Positions 1 through 11,645 of a DNA stretch of 64,000 nt are shown in pieces. The position numbers and the translations under genes are program-made. Where the stretch lies: positions 90,992,925 to 91,056,924 of the forward strand of contig OW240921.1 in NCBI GenBank assembly GCA_933207985.1. Reading direction: 5' to 3'. Source of the DNA: Pelobates cultripes. Taxonomy: Eukaryota; Chordata; Amphibia; Anura; Pelobatidae. How positions within the stretch are numbered: the first letter of the stretch is position 1; every line of letters starts with the position of its first letter. The notes under the pieces were generated by a model. That model was not told where the DNA came from, made no database searches, and saw nothing but the letters and a program-made list of their open reading frames with translations.

Positions 1-340
1 CCTTCCTCCTCCTGCGCAGCACTCGGTGGTTGCTGGGAGGAAGTGACCGGGGCAGTCACTTCCTCCCAGCTCTGATGTCATCACAGGGAGCTAAGTCGCG
101 CTGTTAAAGAGCCGCAGCGCTGACCGGGTCCCCTTGAAATACATTACCATCGGGTGGCCCTAACAGCATGGACCAACCGATGGGCCCCTTCAATGCAGCC
201 CCGGCGGTTCTACCGCGTTACTTAGCTGGTGGGCACACTGATCGCAGGGGTCCGCAGGGTGGCCGGGCCCCCTGGAATGATGGGGCCGGTCACAGTTCCC
301 ACCACTGGTCTGGGTGCAATGTCCCTGTCCCCTTAGCCCT
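1..340. repeat. GC-rich repeat debris with a short palindrome
   Basis: This GC-rich block contrasts sharply with the AT-rich DNA that follows. A perfect 15-base inverted repeat lies at 33-47 and 55-69 (CTGGGAGGAAGTGAC and its complement), with a 7-base loop. The composition and palindromes resemble the GC-rich right halves of the hAT-like elements elsewhere in the window, but the block is cut by the window edge and no terminus is visible. The reading frame at 168-425 is low-complexity repeat sequence and I do not consider it a gene. Confidence 0.45.
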
Positions 341-2760
341 GAAATATAAAACATCACCATTTCAGAGAAACTGCAATGTTTACATTCCAGTGTTAAGACA
401 TGCTCTAGTGGCTGCAGTGGGATGATTTCACACCACTAAATTCACAAGTAGACACCTGCAAATGGCAGTATGTAAATGCTTGCTCGAATGCACTTATAAT
501 TCACTATGGCTGCTGCCTACCATACTGCAGAATTCTCACATGGTAATCTATGGAAGACTATTTTATGGAACCCTATCAGTCTGTATCGAGAAAAAGGGAA
601 GGAGACAGGTACGAAAGTACTGCAAGGTGTCCCACGTGAAAATTACATTTGAATTCATTTTTGGGGGGTAAAAGTCTCCCTTTAAAAAAAATTAAATTCA
701 CTTTCGGTTTTCTTAAAGAAAGGAGTAGCATCTTAGCATTTTATTGCCAAAGGGGTGCATGCATGCATTATTACAGATACTGGGAAAGAAAAAAAATGTT
801 GTAATCCAGACAAGGATTAACCTCTGGCCAACCTCGGCTACTACTTCTGGATCTGTGTAATGTAGAGATCAATGCCTTACAGAGCAACAAGCAGTTACAG
901 GCTGTGCATGCTTTATACAGCTCCCACTTACTGAGAATTTAGTGTATGCATCCAGGGATAAAGCTAATTTAATATGTTAAATATTGCCCAACTGAGGTCT
1001 AAATCTGGCTGTGCATTAACCCACGCTACTGGTAAAGCAAACCCTTCGTTTAATCTCTGGCTACACTATTCACTCAACCTTCATCCCTTATAGCTAAAAG
1101 AAAAAAAAACTTAAAGCTAAAAAAAAAAAAAGACTGCCTAATTTGTTTGAAAGTACCATTAGCTATACATTATCTAAGTTCCCATTCAGCTATTTTAGGT
1201 GTAACTTGTTTCTTGATAGTTTTAACCTATGACCTTTAAAGCAGACTGCTGAAGTGCCAATATGCTATAGCGGAGAACGGCAAGATAAACAGTAACTAAT
1301 TATGTTCATTGCCTAGATTCACAGATCTGTTTGTGGAGCAGACCCCTCTTGACCTACAGTAGAGGGAAAATTTTGAGCTCCTTCCAGATGCCAGTTTAGT
1401 CTCCGATGGTTAATTTTTCCTCCTACTCTTGATCATCACAACTTCCTGCAGCTGTCACGGAAGCAAATACAGTGATACACAGGAATATTATCAAACCATA
1501 TATTTTAGCAGTTACCAGGAAAAAGGTTGGGCACAAGTATATTCTATTGTCTCCTTCTTGTAAATAAGATCTGCTTGGGATTACTCACACTCAGTAATTG
1601 CAGGTTGGTTTAATAACATTGAATCAGTACAAATCACAATGCATAATGATTTATGACAGATGGGTACAAATATGTAGATATGAGAGTTCGGAGAGTTTAG
1701 TGATGGCTAAAGCAGTTTCTTTGTGAACCAATTTTGTGAATCAATTTTTGTCTGAGCATCTTGAGATATGTGCTAATGAACATCTGCAATGCCAAATTTA
1801 GCCGTCATTGTTCCAAGTCTTTCTACAGGCTATATTTTTTTAGTCTTATGAACTGGCAAGTAAATTTCACATTTAGTAACACTGTAACATCTTGTCAACC
1901 CAAGGTCTTCACACTCCAGAGACAAGGGCCATGCAAGAAGACAGAATTCTTAGCATGGACATCTCATCTAACCATATACATACAAAGTCTAGTGCCTCCC
2001 AGCAATGGGTGTAGGAAGCAGGTTAGATTGATTCATTGAAAATCCAGTGGGGGATAAGAGGGTTAAGTATTAAGGATTTAATCCCCCACCCCAGTCATGA
2101 TGGTATGGCATTTTGTTGATAAAGCAAGATGAGAAAACAAATAAACATATTTAAAAGGAGTCACTTATTCTCTCCAAATAGCTCTTAAAACAATTACACG
2201 TCAACAAAAAGTTGCAAGAATATCAATGGAAAGATCTTTATTAAATATTTACATATTTGTGCATATTAAAAGTTTAGGTGAGGTAACTCAAACAGATCTA
2301 GATGTCATTCTATTCATAGCCACCCCAGTAATCTCATTTAGCTTAAATAAAACATCATAGTTTAAAATACGTTTTCTAATGGGGAGTATATTTGTAATAA
2401 AAGATTGTCCCCTCCCCCTGATTTTCTATATAGCTACATGTCATCTCCTGTTGTGATATCCTTGTCCCCAGGTTCCTATACTCTCACCTCTGTTTCCCTA
2501 TCTGCTAGCTCTGGTTCCCACCGCATGTCCATTTGCCAGCTTTGTATGCTACCTCTATTATGTCTCTAGCCGATAGCCTCTTGGTGCTACCTACTACGAC
2601 CTTACATTCTACCTGCTGCTTGCTTTGATGCTATCTCTTCAATGTCCTCAGCTGACTATCGTGTCATTATTCCTTCTGCATTTGCTTATCTATGAATCAG
2701 AAGATGTTTCCATTTTAATTCCATGTTCTTTATGATTGCCCCAGATTTGTTCCTGTCCAT
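341..2760. other. AT-rich unique DNA, no gene recognised
   Basis: I see no conserved coding frame, RNA gene or transposon terminus here. The open frames at 462-671 and 1761-2039 are short, have no recognisable domain and no splice or codon pattern that supports them. Short A-runs occur around 1100-1130. The stretch could be intron or intergenic DNA. Confidence 0.5.
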
Positions 2761-2771
2761 GTTCTCCCCCC

Positions 2772-2780
2772 TCCCCCCCC

Positions 2781-2820
<40 letters not shown>
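2772..2820. repeat. C-run followed by (TA)n microsatellite
   Basis: A short poly-C run is followed by about 17 TA dinucleotides at 2786-2819. The tyrosine/isoleucine-rich frame across it is only the translation of the repeat. Confidence 0.9.
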
Positions 2821-2821
<1 letters not shown>

Positions 2822-3534
2822 AATATCCCTATGGTCCCAGCTGCCATAATTCCCTGTCTGAAAGCACTCTATCTTACCTTCATGTTCCCACTACCCTTGT
2901 TTTAATTTCTTCACCTCCATTCTCCCACTTTTAGTATTGTAAACTAGCATATGTGGGCATAGAGTGGATGGACTTGATGGTTGGCGATGTGGTTATCTGA
3001 ATAGCAGTTCTCTCTTTGATATATGGAAATAAACAATACTGATTTCCAAGAGATAAGCTTATTTTATATCATCAAATCTCGCTAAATGGTAACAATGATT
3101 ATTGATGTTGGAAAAGGTGATATAAGAGGTTGCACAAGGCATCCGCAGACAGAATAAATATATATATATGCTAATCCTGTTTGTAATACTAGAGTTAACT
3201 TTTTGTATCACGTAAATTGATATTCATTAATTGTGACTGACGTGATATGAACATGTGATTTGATTGGTTGTTACCACCTATATAACACTCTGTATGATGT
3301 AGAATTATGGCTTGAGGAAGACACATCTCTGGGTCGAAACATTGCCTTATTCACATTTAATGGCATAATGGCATAATAAACCACCATAAGGTGAGTAGTG
3401 AAGATTATTTTGATCACTGATATTGTTGTGGTTTCTCTAAAACAGGAATCTGATCCTGTGGTATAAGCACCAAAAATGTGGATTTCTTGGAGTGCCTTCT
3501 ACCATTGCGTTTTCATATCCCACCACTTTATAGA
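2821..3534 (+). other. Unique DNA with a possible retroelement 3' tail
   Basis: Most of this stretch is featureless. At about 3303-3385 there is a G-rich stem-like segment, then a CGAAAC-type motif, then AATAAA. The same order appears at about 22030-22120 on the plus strand and about 57040-57150 on the minus strand. Such tails are common at the 3' ends of frog retroelements, possibly Penelope-like ones, but there is no coding sequence here to assign the family. Confidence 0.3.
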
Positions 3535-3612
3535 TGTCATTGTAACAATATAATCAATGTTATTCATTTCACCTGCCAGTGGCTTTAATCTTGTGGCTGA
3601 TCAGTGTATGTA
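3535..3612 (+). mobile_element. Tc1-like transposon terminal fragment
   Basis: This segment matches the terminal region of the larger Tc1-like element at 26475-28168. Both contain a CATTGTAA...ATATAATCAATGTTATTCA block, and both end in a degenerate inverted-repeat terminus near TGGCTGATCAGTGTA. Only the end of the element survives; there is no transposase sequence beside it. Confidence 0.6.
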
Positions 3613-4480
3613 CTTACCATTAGACACACCTTCTGTTTTTGTTCATTCTTCTTTTTCAAGCCCCACAAAACAAAATCAACTAACTAGCCAACCAATCAGA
3701 GTGCTCATACTCATATTACACAGCGTGGGAAAATCCCACACTTTGTCATAGTTGACATAGCATAGAATAAAAAACTATATGACGGCTGTCTCCACTATAT
3801 TTTAAACAGTTGTATTGGGAATTCTGCAATTGAATTTGGCATTTAGGTGCGGGCTGGGGTGACACTAGGCTCTCCCGATTATTAATATTAGGGCCCCACT
3901 CATCCCCTATGGGTGAGGGCCAGAGGCCTGACGTTTGGTCTACCGATGATTAGCACATACGCTATTTAATTATTGTTTTTTTTTACTTTTTTATGTGACG
4001 GCTGTCTAGCAAGTGCTGGCCAACTGACACATAATTAACCCTGGCGCCACTGAGAGGTTTTTATTTTTTATATTTTTTTAACTATTTACCCACTGGCTGC
4101 TAGTGCTTCTAACAATAATTCTTCAAATTATCATTTGCTTGCAAAATGCAAGTGAATGATATTTTGCAAATGTGCACCCTGCCTGATGCATTTGGTGTAT
4201 ATTCAGCCTCCATGCGGTCATTAACAAATGTCCTATTGCTGATTTCCCAAATGCTTCCAAAACAAATGACACGGAATCGGTCAGACTGATTGAATCCTGG
4301 CTGCATATGGCTTTAGTAAATCTGCGACTTGCCAATGCGGTTGGATTTCAGTCATTTTCAAAGGACTTGGTCCATTCGGACAAAATCTGGTGTTTAGTAA
4401 ATAATGCCGTTAGTAAAAAAGTCTGTTTATGTTGCAGACAGTTCCTTACTATATCTCACCCTATTCCTCGTTGGATACAT
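3613..4480. other. Unique DNA with one satellite-like relic
   Basis: At about 3850-3945 a GGGCCCCAC...GTGAGGGCC inverted motif flanked by ATTAATATTAG resembles one unit of the satellite at 24641-25135. Otherwise I see nothing that I can name. The phrase TGACGGCTGTCT occurs twice (about 3781 and 3998), a short direct repeat. Confidence 0.35.
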
Positions 4481-4495
4481 TTTGATCTCAGAATT

Positions 4496-4609
4496 TTTTG
4501 GGGGGGAAATATGTTTATTCAGTTAATTGGAGAATCAGCAGTTAGAACAGTTTGAAGACTCGCAGGTCTAGGTATGCATACATTATAAGTGTAACAGGGG
4601 TAGGAAAAA
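4496..4609 (-). mobile_element. Very short 5'-truncated L1 insertion (3' UTR only)
   Basis: A 114-base insert is flanked by a perfect 15-base direct repeat, TTTGATCTCAGAATT, at 4481-4495 and 4610-4624. It starts with a T-run on the plus strand, as expected for a poly-A-tailed insert on the minus strand. It contains GACTCGCAGGTCT, which also occurs twice in the 3' region of the L1 at 50960-53590 (about 51028 and 51088). I therefore read it as a heavily truncated copy of the same or a related L1 family. Confidence 0.65.
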
Positions 4610-4960
4610 TTTGATCTCAGAATTAAGCATTCCCAGCAGCTCAGTTGGAATTTTACTAAGAAAAAACATAAATACTCCTGCTCCTTTGGCCAGGTGTTTA
4701 TGAATTTCTCTGTTCAAAAAAATAACATGCAATTAATGCATTTGGAAAAAATAGACTAAGCAATTATAGGAAAATCCATAGAAACAGAGTTCTGTGAGTG
4801 TGGGCATGTAAAAAATGAAGTACCCTCGTGTATATGTGAAGGACGCCACTTTCTCACTTTAAATTAACCAAAAATAGTTTATGAAACATCAGCTACTCCC
4901 AAGTAGCAGTGAATGAAAATCCAAAGTGTATTTATTGGTAAACAATAAGAATTTTCTTAA

Positions 4961-5365
4961 AGGACCACTACAGTGCCAGGAAAACATACTCGTTTTTCTG
5001 GCACTATAGTGCCCTGAGGGTGCCCCCACCATCAGGGACCCCCTCCCGCCAGGCTCTGGGGAGAGGAAGGGGTTAAACACTCACCCGGGCGGGGAGCTCT
5101 CCTCCTCCTCTTCGCCTCCTCTCCTCCTCTTTGGCTGAATGCACATGCACGGCAGGACCTGCGCGCGCATTCAGCCAGTCTTCTCACTGTGATTTTCACA
5201 GTGAGAAGCACGCAAACGCCTCTAGCGACTGTCAATGAGACAGCCACTAGAGGCTTTAGAGGCTGGATTAACCCATTTATAAACATAGCATAGTTAACCC
5301 TAGCTGGACCAGGCACCCAGACCACTTCATTAAGCTGAAGTGGTCTGGGTGCCTAGAGTGGTCCT
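4961..5365. mobile_element. TTAA-flanked MITE, family AGGACCACT
   Basis: The 405-base element has terminal inverted repeats AGGACCACT...AGTGGTCCT. It is flanked on both sides by TTAA (4957-4960 and 5366-5369), the target duplication typical of piggyBac-type transposases. The interior is GC-rich with arms that nearly pair and has no coding capacity. It belongs to the same family as 33488-33847: both contain GGCACTATAGTGC, GGGTGCCCCCACC and GGCTGAATGC. The piggyBac assignment rests on the TTAA duplication only. Confidence 0.8.
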
Positions 5366-5369
5366 TTAA

Positions 5370-6550
5370 GCGTTATCTAACAAGAGACCTGTAATAGAGT
5401 TTGGGTTGAACCCTTAATTGTGAACTTATCATTGCCACAGTCACCACTTTTTATTCTTTCAATAAATTAACCATTTCATTTAAGTCTTTGGAAAAAATAT
5501 GAGAAATTCTTTCACAACAAAAATACATTTAGTACAGAGCTAAGGAATTTGTTGGCGCTTTATAAATAATAATAATAATTGTATGTGTTAAAACCGTCCA
5601 GTGATTTATTTACAGATCTTTTTAAAAAGAAATGGTTTTTAATAAATTTTAAGGCCTCTGTTTTAGAAAACGAACAGAATTGCACACTCGCTATAACGTG
5701 CTGAGATCTTATAAAATAAAAAAAATAATCTCATAGCCCCTTAATCTCAACTTCTTAACCCCATCAATGCTAGTACTGAAGCGCACTGAGTGGGTTAAAA
5801 ATCACCTGCTGCCGTAGGTATTAACTATAAATAAAGCAAACCTGCAGCGAGAGACCTACACAATGCAGGAAGGATGACCTTGTGACTCCCAGCAAATCCT
5901 GAATTAATTAATTGCAGAAATCCTCGGTCTCAATGAACAGCCTGTTTTATTTTTTTTTATTTTTTTAAGGTTGAGAAAATCAGAGGGATTAGTGCAGACG
6001 GGGATGGTGAAATATAACATGGCAGTCTCAGCTTTCGCCTTCAGGAAAATCTTGCGCTGTGCCCGCGGATTCTCCGATCCAGTTTCCCGTCATTTATCTA
6101 TGCACTTTTAAAACTATTAAAGAAACAGTAACAATTTTATGTGAATTCTGAGAGTATGTTTACGTAAGTTTATTGAACAAATATAGATTTTTACTTAATT
6201 TGACTTTAAAAAAAAGATGTACATAGATAAGTGACAACAAGGAGTCTTCATTATTGCAGCTATTGTTGTTTCTCAGATGGTTTTTACAGTAACTGCTACT
6301 TCTCAGGAACTGATGACGAAGCATCAACGTAGACGTGCAATGCATCCAAGGCATGTGTCTGTTTTGCATATGACCCTCCCTTTCCCTCGGTAAGTAAGTG
6401 TTTTTTTGTTTGTTTGTTTTTTATTCTCTGACACTATTTGTGTGTGTGTGTGATTTGTTTTATTTGATGTTAATAAAGAAGGTGATACTTTTTAACCACC
6501 ATAATGCCACTTCCATTTTGAGAGCAAGGACACTGCACGTGAACATTTGG
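5370..6550. other. Unique DNA with a LINE tail; possible conserved element
   Basis: At about 5540-5580 the sequence GTTGGCGCTTTATAAATAATAATAATAAT is like the 3' terminus of the LINE at 7045-9657 and marks a severely truncated copy. The interval 5760-6110 is repeat-free and mixed in composition, with a TTAATTAATTA core at about 5902. I find no reading frame there that I trust. A (TG)n run lies at 6439-6452. Confidence 0.4.
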
Positions 6551-6554
6551 TTAA

Positions 6555-7040
6555 ATGGACACTATAGTCACCAAAACAACTTTAGCTTAATGAAGCAGTT
6601 TTGGTGTATAGATCATACCTCTGAAGTCTCACTGCTCAATTATCTGATATTTAGGAGTTAAATCACTTTTGTTTCCAACTATGCAGCCCTCGCCACACCT
6701 AACCTGAAAAAAAGATGGTTTCAATTTCAATTGCATGTTAACTTACGTTAGAAGTTTTAATTTCCTGCTCTGTAAATTGAACTATAATCATACACAGGAG
6801 TTCTAGTAAGCTATTAACAGTGCAGGAGATAATAAATTCTTAATTAAACAGACTGTGCAGCAAAGGATTAATAGACATTAGATCTGAAGTTACAGGAAGT
6901 GTTGAGGAAGACTGTAAGTCACATGCAGGTAGGTGTGACCAGGGCTGCATAAACAAAGTAATAGACTATATAATGGCAGATACTTGGGCAGTGAAACTGC
7001 CGGGGCATGATCTGCACACTAAAACCGCTTCATTAAGCTT
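6555..7040 (+). mobile_element. MITE of the GGACACTATAG family, right end lost
   Basis: The left end is TTAA (6551-6554) followed by ATGGACACTATAGTCACC, then the family signature CTTTAGCTTAATGAAGCAG. The mirror of that signature, CGCTTCATTAAGC, occurs near 7025-7037, but the expected right terminus is missing and LINE sequence begins directly after it. A second copy of the left half lies at about 18773. There is no coding capacity. Confidence 0.65.
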
Positions 7041-7254
7041 CCTTAACACACATCTTCAACTGACCTTAAACAAACCACTGTAGTACCTATCCTGAAAAAA
7101 ACATCTCTTGACCCGTCCCCGTCCCCTCTAACTATCGTTCGTCCCATATACCTGCTCCCTTTTTCCTCAAAGCTTCTGGAAAGACAGGTGCCCTGTGCGA
7201 AAAATCTTCACAACTCCCGCCCTTCCCCCCCTCCCCTCGTTCATACCTCTTCAA

Positions 7255-8450
7255 CATGTATAGTGTGTGTATAGGGCTGTAGTGTTTCTATATGGGATTT
7301 ATGGAAATAATTATTATTTCAAAACAAATCTTAATTCCTCCTACCCTATTGGTACCTTGCAGATAGGAGGCATGCTGATCTCTGGTGGTCCAGTGTGCTG
7401 GGAATCTGTCACACACACACAGTTACAGACAGGCAGTCACACACAAACAGTTCTAGGCACAGTCAAACACACACACACACACACACACACTGTTACAGGC
7501 AAGCAGATACACATACACAGTTGCAGGCAGTCACACACACATACACACAGTTACAGACAGTCACACACACATACACACAGTTAGATAGTCACACACAGAC
7601 ATTTACAAGTAAACAATCACACACACATACACACAGGTAGAAAGTCACACACACACCATTACAGGCAGACAGTCACACACATGCACAAACTGTTAAAGGC
7701 AGTCACACACACACACACACACAGTTAGAGGCCGACAACCACATACCACATACAAACAGTTAGACAGTCACATACAGATGGTTACAGGCAGTCACACACA
7801 TCAACACACCGTTAGACAGTCACACACACACCATTACAGGCAGACAGTCACACACACATACACACAGTTAGACAGTCACACACACAGTTACATGCAGACA
7901 GACACAAAGTTACAGACAGTCAGATAGACACACACAGCTGCAGTCACACACACGCACACACACACTGTTACAGGCAGTCAGATACATATACACAGTTGCA
8001 GGCAGTCACAAACACACAATTAGAGGCAGACAGTCACACTCACATACACATAGTTGCAGACAGTCACACGCAGACTGTTACAGGCAGAAAGTCACACACA
8101 CATACACATACACATAGTTAGACAGTCACATACACACACACACAGCGTAACAGGCAGACAGTCATGCACACATACGTACAGTTAGACAGTCAAACACAGA
8201 TCCTTACAGGTAGACAGTCACACACATACACACAGTTAGACAGTCAAACACACCGTTACAAGAAGTCACACACACATACACACAGTTAGACAGTCACACA
8301 CACAGTTACAGGAAGGCAGACACACAGTTACAGGCCCCAATATACAAACACATAGTTGCAGACAGTGACACACACACAGTTACAGGCAGTTAGTGACACA
8401 CAATGTTACATCCAGTCACACACACACAGTTACAGACACACACATAGTTT
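7255..8450. repeat. CA-rich minisatellite inside the LINE
   Basis: The block is made of variable units of the form CAGTTAGACAGTCACACACACATACA and CAGTTACAGGCAGACAGTCACACAC. It starts at about 7411 after about 150 bases of unfamiliar sequence. It splits the reverse transcriptase of the surrounding LINE. The histidine/threonine-rich open frames across it are translations of the repeat, not genes. Confidence 0.85.
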
Positions 8451-8522
8451 TCCTCTTATCTCTCACAACACTCATTCAGTGTCTCCTTTTCAAATTATAC
8501 CTCCTCCTCTCGTCCTGTCTCC

Positions 8523-9494
8523 TTGGTCCCCTTCTGTTTTCTCTTTATACTGCCTCTCTTGGCAAACTTACTACCTCATTTGGATTCCACTACCACCTGT
8601 ACGCTGATGACACCCAGATATATCTCTCCTCCCCGGACCTCACCCCTGCCGTCCTGCAACGTGTCACTGCTTGCCTTTATTCCATCTCTGACTGGATGTC
8701 CTCCTGCTTTCTGAAATTCAATCTCTCTAAAACTGAGCTCCTTGTTTTTGCTCCTCCTAATACTGATCCTCCTCTTTCGCGCTCTCTTCAAGATAGTGGC
8801 ATCTACATAAGTCCATGTTGCCAAATCCTGTAGATTCCATCTTAAAAACATAGCCCACATCTGCCCCTTTCTTACACAAGATGCTACCAAGGAACTTGTC
8901 CATGCTCTAGTAATTTCCTGCATGGATTATTGTAACCCTCTCCTGATTGGTCTCCCCAAAAGCCGTATTGCCCCGCTACAGTCTGTAATGAATGCTGCTG
9001 GCAGACTGATTTTCCTCTCTAGTCAGTCCTCTCACACTTCACCCCTCTGTCAGTCCTTACAGTGGCTTCCTGTATCCTATAGAAGTCAATTCAAAGTGCT
9101 AACCCATACCTATAAAGCACTGAACAATTCTAGCCCCTCTTATATCTCTTCACAGATGCATAGGTATGCCCCTTCTCGGTCTCTCCGATCTGCTGTAACC
9201 CTCTCCTGTCCGCTGCTTGCACACGTATGGCCAACTTACGCTTGCAGGACTTCACGCGGGCGGCTTCTTTTCTATGGAATAGCCTGCCTACCGCCATCAG
9301 ACTCTTCCCTAGTCTTCAATTGTTTAAGAAGTGCCTTAAAACCCATCTCTTTAGGAAAGCTTATGGCCTCCCACAGTAACCTCCACCTCTATCCTAAAGG
9401 GCAGCACTTTACTCTCTTCGCCAGCTCTGCTTCACTCCCACCTTATTTGATTGCTATTCCCTATGTTTTACACCCCACCGCCTATAGATTGTAA
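8523..9494 (+). pseudogene. LINE reverse transcriptase, C-terminal half, frameshifted
   Basis: Two frames together resemble the end of a CR1/L2/Rex1 ORF2 protein. The first frame (about 8523-8833) reads [11 protein letters not shown], the reverse-transcriptase catalytic box with its two aspartates, then a stretch resembling SISDWM...[11 protein letters not shown], typical of these LINEs. The second frame (8922-9494) reads MDYCNPLLIGLP and SVMNAAGRLI, a conserved block near the protein end. A frame change and lost sequence separate them at about 8790-8920. The endonuclease domain and the first reverse-transcriptase motifs are absent. The copy cannot make a working protein. Confidence 0.8.
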
Positions 9495-9657
9495 GTGCGT
9501 TTGAGCAGGGTCCTTTTCAACCTATCGTTCCTGTAAGTTTTCTTGTAATTGTCCTATTTATAGTTAAATCCTCCCTCTCATAATATTGTAAAGTGCTACG
9601 GAACCTGTTGGCGCTATATGAATGGCAATAATAATAGTAATAATAATAATAATAATA

Positions 9658-9880
9658 TATTTTATGTAAAGTCATATTATATCTGTGTATTATTATACAT
9701 AATATTCATATTTTTTGGTACACTGACTGGTCACATTTTGCTATATTTTGATTAGTCTGAATCTTTTTTCCCCAAAAAGTTAGTAATAAATAGTGGAAGG
9801 AACAGTAGCATACCCCATACTAAAGATTTAGAGTGATCCAAAGCCAGTGGACATTTTAGGGTTAAGCGTAGGGCTAAGGG
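9658..9880. other. Short unique AT-rich spacer
   Basis: The spacer between the LINE tail and the hAT-like element contains nothing that I recognise. Confidence 0.5.
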
Positions 9881-10009
9881 CACATGGGCAGGGCTGCCAT
9901 CAGAAATGTTGGGACCCCTGACACAGCTCAAGGTCTGGGCCCCCTGGTGCCTGCTGTCCCTGCCCTTCCCCCGAGTCCGCCCACAGGGACGCAGTGTCTG
10001 TACTGATTC

Positions 10010-11270
10010 TGGTGTGTGTATAGTGGATGTAGAATGTGTGTAGTGGATGCAGAGTTCGTGTGTAAAGTGGATGCGGTGTGTGTTTAACGGATGCAGTGTA
10101 TATAGTGGATGCAGATTGTACATTTGTGTAATGTATGAGGTGTATATTAGATGCAGAGTGTGTGTTTGTGTAGTGGAAGCAGTGTGTGTTTATAGTGAAT
10201 GCAGAGTGTGTGTGTTTGTGTAGTGGATGTAGTGTTTGTGTGTATTAAATGTGATGTGTATAGTGAATGCAGAGTGTGTGTTTGTGTAGTGGATGTAGTG
10301 TGTGTGTAGTGAATGCAGAGTGTGTGTAGTGGATGTAGTGTTTAGTGAATACTGTGTGTGGGTGTAGTGTGTGTGTGTATAGTGAATGCAGAGTGTGTCT
10401 TTGTGTAGTCAATGTAGTGTGTGTATAGTGACTACATAGTGTGTGTTTGTGTAAGTATTTAATGTGTGTATAGTGACTGCAGACTGTGTGTTTGTGAAGT
10501 GGATGTAGTATGTGTAGTGACTGCAGAGTGTGTGTGTGTGTTTGTGTAGTGGATGTAGTGTGTGTGTAGTGAATGCAGAGTGTGTGTTTGTGTAAAGAAG
10601 TAGTGTGTGTAGTAACTGCTGAGTGTGTGTTTGTGTGAGGATGTAGTGTGTGTAGTGACTGCAGAGTGTGTGTTTGTGTAAGGATGTAGTGTGTGTAGTG
10701 ACTGCAGAGTGTGTGTTTGTGTAAGGATGTAATGTGTGTATAGTGACTGCAGACTGTGTGTTTGTGAAGTGGATGTAGTATGTGTAGTGACTGCAGAGTG
10801 TGTGTGTGTGTGTGTTTGTGTAGTGACTGAGAGTGTGTGTTTGTGTAAGGAAGTAGTGTGTGTAGTAACTGCTGAGTGTGTGTTTGTGTGAGGATGTAGT
10901 GTGTGTAGTGACTGTAGAGTGTGTGTTTGTGTAAGGATGTAGATTGTGTAGTGACTGCAGAGTGTGTGTTTGTGTAAGGATGTACTGTGTGTAGTGACTG
11001 CAGAGTGTATGTTTGTGTAGTGGATATAGTGTGTGTAGTGACTGTAGAATGTGTGTTTGTGTAAGGATGTAGTGTGTGTCGTGACTGCAGAGTGTATGTT
11101 TGTGTAGTGGATATAGTGTGTGTAGTGACTGCAGATTGTGTGTGTGTGTTTGTGTTGTGACTGCAGAGTGTGTGTTTATGTAAGGATGTAGTGTGTGTAA
11201 ATGTTAGTGAATAGTGTGTGTAAATGTTAGTGTATAGTGTGTGTAAATGTTAGTGAATAGTGTGTGTAAA
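10010..11270. repeat. GT-rich minisatellite of the hAT-like element
   Basis: Irregular units such as GTGTGTTTGTGTAGTGGATG and TAGTGACTGCAGAGTGTG are repeated dozens of times. Unit length varies, which suggests slippage and unequal exchange. A shorter, related array lies at 27200-27540 beside the same left-end sequence. Confidence 0.9.
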
Positions 11271-11435
11271 TGTATGGGGCTGCATAATGTGGGGGGGGGA
11301 AAGCCTACAGTATTTTTTTTTCTCACATTAATTGTCTTGTTTTATTCCCCCCTCCCTGCATCTCACTAGTGGCCATGGAGGGGGGAGATCACATTGGCTG
11401 GAGCCGGAGGTCCTGAGGCATGGTGCAGCCCCCCA

Positions 11436-11645
11436 CTATCTGTATTTTGCAGTGGGCCCAGCACACTTGAAATATACTGCCCAGATACTCTGCTCTGTCG
11501 AAGTCTCGCGAGCCATGCGGAGCGTTGCCATGGTAACCCGTCGCAACGCTCTGACGATCGCGCCGCTCACGAGACTTCGACAGAGCAGAGCATTTGGACA
11601 GTATCTTTCAAGTGTGCTGGGCCCCCTGCAAAATACAGGTAGCGG
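11436..11645. repeat. Large imperfect hairpin, arms about 85 bases
   Basis: The left arm (from CTGTATTTTGCAG to GTCTCGCGAGC, about 11438-11515) pairs with the right arm (GCTCACGAGACTTCG to CTGCAAAATACAG, about 11565-11638), with only a few mismatches. The loop region contains a second inverted pair, GAGCGTTGCC / GCAACGCTC. The overlapping reading frames on both strands are a consequence of the symmetry. Confidence 0.85.

Larger units (their letters stand above)
7045..9657 (+). mobile_element. Degenerate CR1/L2/Rex1-type LINE, split by a minisatellite
   Basis: The left piece (about 7045-7200) translates to a degraded reverse-transcriptase start resembling KKTSLDP...RPIYLLPF. The right piece (about 8455-9494) carries the YADD catalytic box and the end of ORF2. 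The copy ends in a GTTGGCGCTATATGAA segment followed by (AAT)n at 9628-9657, a tail typical of this LINE group. A CA-rich block of about 1.2 kb interrupts it. Similar 3' tails at 5540, 25690 and 32520, and the fragment split by the hAT at 36973, suggest a family with several dead copies. The exact clade cannot be fixed by eye. Confidence 0.75.

Noticed and set aside
3303..3385. A hammerhead ribozyme
   Set aside because: A GAAAC motif is present, but the full conserved core (CTGANGA with a three-way junction and a cleavage triplet in the right place) could not be completed at this site or at 22030 or 57040.
7267..8607. Histidine/threonine-rich open frames
   Set aside because: They are translations of the CA-rich minisatellite. 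Only the later part, from about 8523, carries genuine reverse-transcriptase residues.
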